Positions 16,931 to 19,288 of a stretch of 19,288 nucleotides of DNA are shown one piece after another. Below the pieces are notes generated by a model, which worked only from the letters and a program-made list of their open reading frames with translations, did not search any database and had not been told where the DNA came from. The stretch lies in contig DASRFJ010000215.1 in the NCBI GenBank assembly GCA_035651595.1, forward strand, positions 1-19,288, given 5' to 3'. Made by a program: the position numbers and the translations under genes. Each line of letters starts with the position of its first letter. The first letter of the stretch is position 1. This stretch comes from JAFARZ01 sp035651595. GTDB lineage: Bacteria > Actinomycetota > Actinomycetes > Streptosporangiales > Streptosporangiaceae.

Positions 16931-16936
16931 CCACTC

Positions 16937-17695
16937 ATGACGACCCCTTATGTCACGGTCGGCTCCGGCGATCATCACGTGCTCGCCGTGCACGGCTGGT
17001 TCGGCTCGGCACTTGGCTGGGGAGCGCTGCCCGATTACGTCGACCAGGACGAGTTCACCTATGTCTTCATGAACCTGCGCGGTTACGCCGAACGCAGGGA
17101 CATCACCGGCCAGTACACCACCGATGAGGCCGCGGCCGACGCCGTCCAGCTCGCCGACGACCTCGGCTGGGACCGGTTCTCGCTGATCGGTCACTCGATG
17201 GGCGGCAAGCTGATCCAGCACGTCCTCATCGATGCGCCGGACCGAGTCCGAGCGCTGATCCCGATCACCCCGGTCCCTGCCTGTGGCGTGCCGTTCGACG
17301 ACGACTCCTGGGCGCTGTTCAGCGGTGCGGCCGAGAACCCGGGCAACCGCGCCGCGATCATCAACATCACCACCGGCAACAGGCTCACGCCCAGGTTCAT
17401 CGACTCGATTGTCCAGCATTCGCTCGACAACTCCGATGCCAAGGCCTTCGGCGCCTACCTGCACTCCTGGGGCAAGGCGGACTTCTCCGAGCAGGTCATC
17501 GGTAACCCGAAGCCGGTCAAGGTGATCGTCGGCGAACACGACCTGGCGCTCGGCGAGCCGTTCGCCCGCCAGACCTGGCTGCGGCACTACCCGAACGCCG
17601 AACTGACCGTCCTGCCGAACGCCGGCCATTACCCGATGTTCGAGACGCCGGTGGCGCTGGTCACCACCATCGAGCAGTACTTGCGCCGGGAATGA
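16937..17695 (+). CDS. Alpha/beta hydrolase
   Basis: A 252-aa soluble alpha/beta hydrolase. The nucleophile elbow GHSMGG gives S87; D202 (VGEHD) and H231 (NAGHYP) complete the triad; HGW at 19-21 forms the oxyanion region. Length is typical and no signal peptide is seen. The substrate cannot be read from sequence; an ester, lactone or thioester is possible. The stop overlaps the P450 start as ATGA, so the two are co-translated and may act on the same compound, for example hydrolysis of a P450 product. The start is supported by the leaderless promoter directly upstream. Confidence 0.9.
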   Translation: MTTPYVTVGSGDHHVLAVHGWFGSALGWGALPDYVDQDEFTYVFMNLRGYAERRDITGQYTTDEAAADAVQLADDLGWDRFSLIGHSMGGKLIQHVLIDAPDRVRALIPITPVPACGVPFDDDSWALFSGAAENPGNRAAIINITTGNRLTPRFIDSIVQHSLDNSDAKAFGAYLHSWGKADFSEQVIGNPKPVKVIVGEHDLALGEPFARQTWLRHYPNAELTVLPNAGHYPMFETPVALVTTIEQYLRRE

Positions 17696-18990
17696 CCGAT
17701 ACACAGGTCGTCTTCGACCCGGAAACATACGTCACGGGTGTCCCATTCGACGCCCTCGCGAGGCTTCGCCGCGACGCCCCGGTCGTCTGGGTGGACGAAA
17801 CCCCGGTGCTCGGCTGGCCCGGCGGTCCGGGATTCTGGCTGGTGCTCCGCCACGCCGGCGTCGAGACGGTGCTGAAGCAGCCTGCGCTGTTCTCCTCCGC
17901 GCGCGGCGCGACCCAGATCCGCGACCCCGCGACCCCCGAGGCGCTGCGCTACGTCCGGCAGATGATGCTCAACATGGACCCGCCGGAGCACTCCCGCCTG
18001 CGTCGCCTGCTCGCGCGCTCCTTCACGCCGCGCGCGGTCGCGCAGCTTGAGGCCCGCATCCGCCGTCACGTGGCCGCCATCTGCGACTCGGTATTTATTG
18101 GGCATAACGGCATTACTGACTTCGCCAAGGACGTTGCTTCGGATTTGCCGCTGCTGACGCTCGCGGATGTGCTCGGTGTCCCGGAACAGGATCGGTGGCT
18201 GCTGTTCGACTGGTCCAACCGGGTGATCGGCTACCAGGATCCCGACTACGCCACCTCGGCCGAGTTCGATCCCGCGAGCGCCACGCCGATGGTCCGCGAG
18301 GCCCTGGCGTTGCGGCCTTCGGGACCGACGGATCCGCGTACCCGCGACGGCATGCCGGACCTGTATGCATATGCGCACCTGCTGGCCGAGCACAAGCGTC
18401 GCGATCCCGGCGACGACGTCATGTCAATCCTGCTGTCCCAGACGGACGTATCGACGGCCGAGTTCGAGAACATGTTCTGGCTGTTCGCGGTCGCCGGCAA
18501 CGAGACGCTGCGGAACGGCTTGCCCGGTGCCTGCATCGCGCTGCTCGAGCACCCGCGGGCACAGGACGAACTCCGCGCGAATCCCGCGCTCCTGGACACC
18601 GCGGTTGACGAAATGCTGCGCTGGTGGACGCCCGTGATGAACTTCCGCCGCACCGCGACCCAGGACTGTGACGTGGCTGGTCAGCACGTTGCCGAGGGCG
18701 ACAAGGTAGTCGTCTCGTTCGTTTCCGCGAACCGTGACGAGTCCGTGTTTCCCGACCCGGATCGCTTCGACATCCACCGGACGCCGAACCCGCATCTGGT
18801 CTTCGGCCACGGCCCGCACTTCTGCCTCGGCGCTCACCTGGCCCGCGCGCAAATGCGCGCGCTGTTCCGTGAAGTGCTGTCCCGGACAAGCTCGCTGACC
18901 TACGCCGGCGCGCCGGCGTTCCTCCGCTCCAACTTCCAGCGCGGCGTCAAGTCGCTGCCCGTGAAGTGGGCGGAAGCGTCAGGTGAGTGA
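17692..18990 (+). CDS. Cytochrome P450, CYP124/125/142-like
   Basis: A 432-aa bacterial class I P450 monooxygenase needing an external ferredoxin and reductase; neither is encoded here. Marks seen: I-helix AGNET (268-272, T272 the oxygen-activating residue), K-helix ExxR (E307-R310), and heme loop FGHGPHFCLGAH with ligand C378. NMDPPEHSRLRRL is the C-helix segment. The AGNETxRN and GPHFCLGAHLAR forms are typical of the actinobacterial clan of CYP124, CYP125, CYP126 and CYP142, several of which hydroxylate sterol side chains or methyl-branched lipids; the substrate here is inferred only to be hydrophobic. An AT-rich patch lies at 18090-18125. Its last 12 bp overlap the convergent ABM gene. Confidence 0.93.
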   Translation: MTDTQVVFDPETYVTGVPFDALARLRRDAPVVWVDETPVLGWPGGPGFWLVLRHAGVETVLKQPALFSSARGATQIRDPATPEALRYVRQMMLNMDPPEHSRLRRLLARSFTPRAVAQLEARIRRHVAAICDSVFIGHNGITDFAKDVASDLPLLTLADVLGVPEQDRWLLFDWSNRVIGYQDPDYATSAEFDPASATPMVREALALRPSGPTDPRTRDGMPDLYAYAHLLAEHKRRDPGDDVMSILLSQTDVSTAEFENMFWLFAVAGNETLRNGLPGACIALLEHPRAQDELRANPALLDTAVDEMLRWWTPVMNFRRTATQDCDVAGQHVAEGDKVVVSFVSANRDESVFPDPDRFDIHRTPNPHLVFGHGPHFCLGAHLARAQMRALFREVLSRTSSLTYAGAPAFLRSNFQRGVKSLPVKWAEASGE

Positions 18991-19266
18991 GCGAACATCC
19001 GCCACGTCGTATTCGGCCACCGAGGCCGAAAGCATCGCCGCGCTCTGCTCTTGGCTTGGGCCGCTGCCCCGGAAGGCCTGCACGGCTTCCTGAGTCTGCC
19101 AGCGTTCGAAGACGTTGATCCGTCCCGGGTCTATCAGGTCGGCAGTGATCGCGAAGTCGAGGCAGCCGGGTGCGCGGCGCGCCTGTTCCACGACCTCGGC
19201 GCAGCCGACGAGATAGCGCTCTCGCTCGGCCGGGTCGACGAAGATCTGTCCGGCGACGATTACCAT
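18979..19266 (-). CDS. Small ABM-domain (antibiotic biosynthesis monooxygenase-like) protein
   Basis: A 95-aa dimeric alpha+beta-barrel type protein. VIVAGQIFVDP (2-12), a helix with R..PGCLDF (31-38) and NVFERWQTQEAVQAF (51-65) match the ABM/YgiN-like fold. Some family members are cofactor-free quinol or aromatic monooxygenases, and others have housekeeping or unknown roles; the name does not prove antibiotic synthesis. AAGGAG lies five bases before the ATG, a strong ribosome site unlike the leaderless genes next to it. It is convergent with the P450 gene and overlaps it by 12 bp. The promoter lies beyond the window edge. Confidence 0.85.
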   Translation of the reverse strand: MVIVAGQIFVDPAERERYLVGCAEVVEQARRAPGCLDFAITADLIDPGRINVFERWQTQEAVQAFRGSGPSQEQSAAMLSASVAEYDVADVRSLT

Positions 19267-19288
19267 CGTGTCTCCTTGCGGTGCCGGT

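Noticed and set aside
16937..19266. Antibiotic biosynthetic cluster suggested by hydrolase, P450 and ABM protein
   Set aside because: No core synthase, carrier protein or resistance gene is visible, and the ABM gene is convergent, not co-transcribed.

Overview
The window is GC-rich DNA from an actinomycete. The evidence is a WhiB-family regulator, a Cys-ending leader peptide before sulfite reductase, a glgX-treY-treZ operon, an Rv1771-like sugar-acid oxidase, a CYP124/125/142-like P450, and several promoters placed to give leaderless mRNAs. The sulfite reductase sequence resembles Streptomyces and Streptosporangiales enzymes, but the order cannot be settled by eye.

Layout. (1) 1-1229: whiB-like gene and a convergent phosphoribosyltransferase sharing an 18-bp-stem terminator, then a divergent 46-aa Cys-rich mini-protein. 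(2) 1230-4913: assimilatory sulfate reduction. An inverted repeat and weak promoter precede a 24-aa leader peptide (1383-1457) and a 175-nt leader with mutually exclusive hairpins. The tightly overlapping operon follows: sulfite reductase, 48-aa zinc ribbon, APS reductase, sirohydrochlorin chelatase. The chelatase should supply the siroheme of the reductase. (3) 5080-11031: glgX-treY-treZ, which debranch alpha-glucan, convert the chain end to a trehalosyl unit and release trehalose; neighbours overlap by 8 and 4 bp. (4) 11021-14817: on the minus strand a fold-III PLP enzyme followed by an MFS transporter, and divergently an FAD-linked lactone/sugar oxidase. Two face-to-face leaderless promoters fit in the 46 bp between the divergent genes. 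(5) 14818-15510: 693 bp without a convincing gene, holding a short GC-rich tandem repeat, a hairpin and a lower-GC stretch. (6) 15511-16911: membrane diguanylate cyclase whose sensor half is near 50% GC and catalytic half near 65-75%. (7) 16937-19266: alpha/beta hydrolase and P450 in a coupled pair, then a convergent small ABM-domain protein.

No mobile element, CRISPR array, rRNA or tRNA was recognised. The most interesting signals are regulatory (the cysteine leader, the back-to-back leaderless promoters), two tiny Cys-rich proteins easily missed in annotation, and the composition break inside the diguanylate cyclase.
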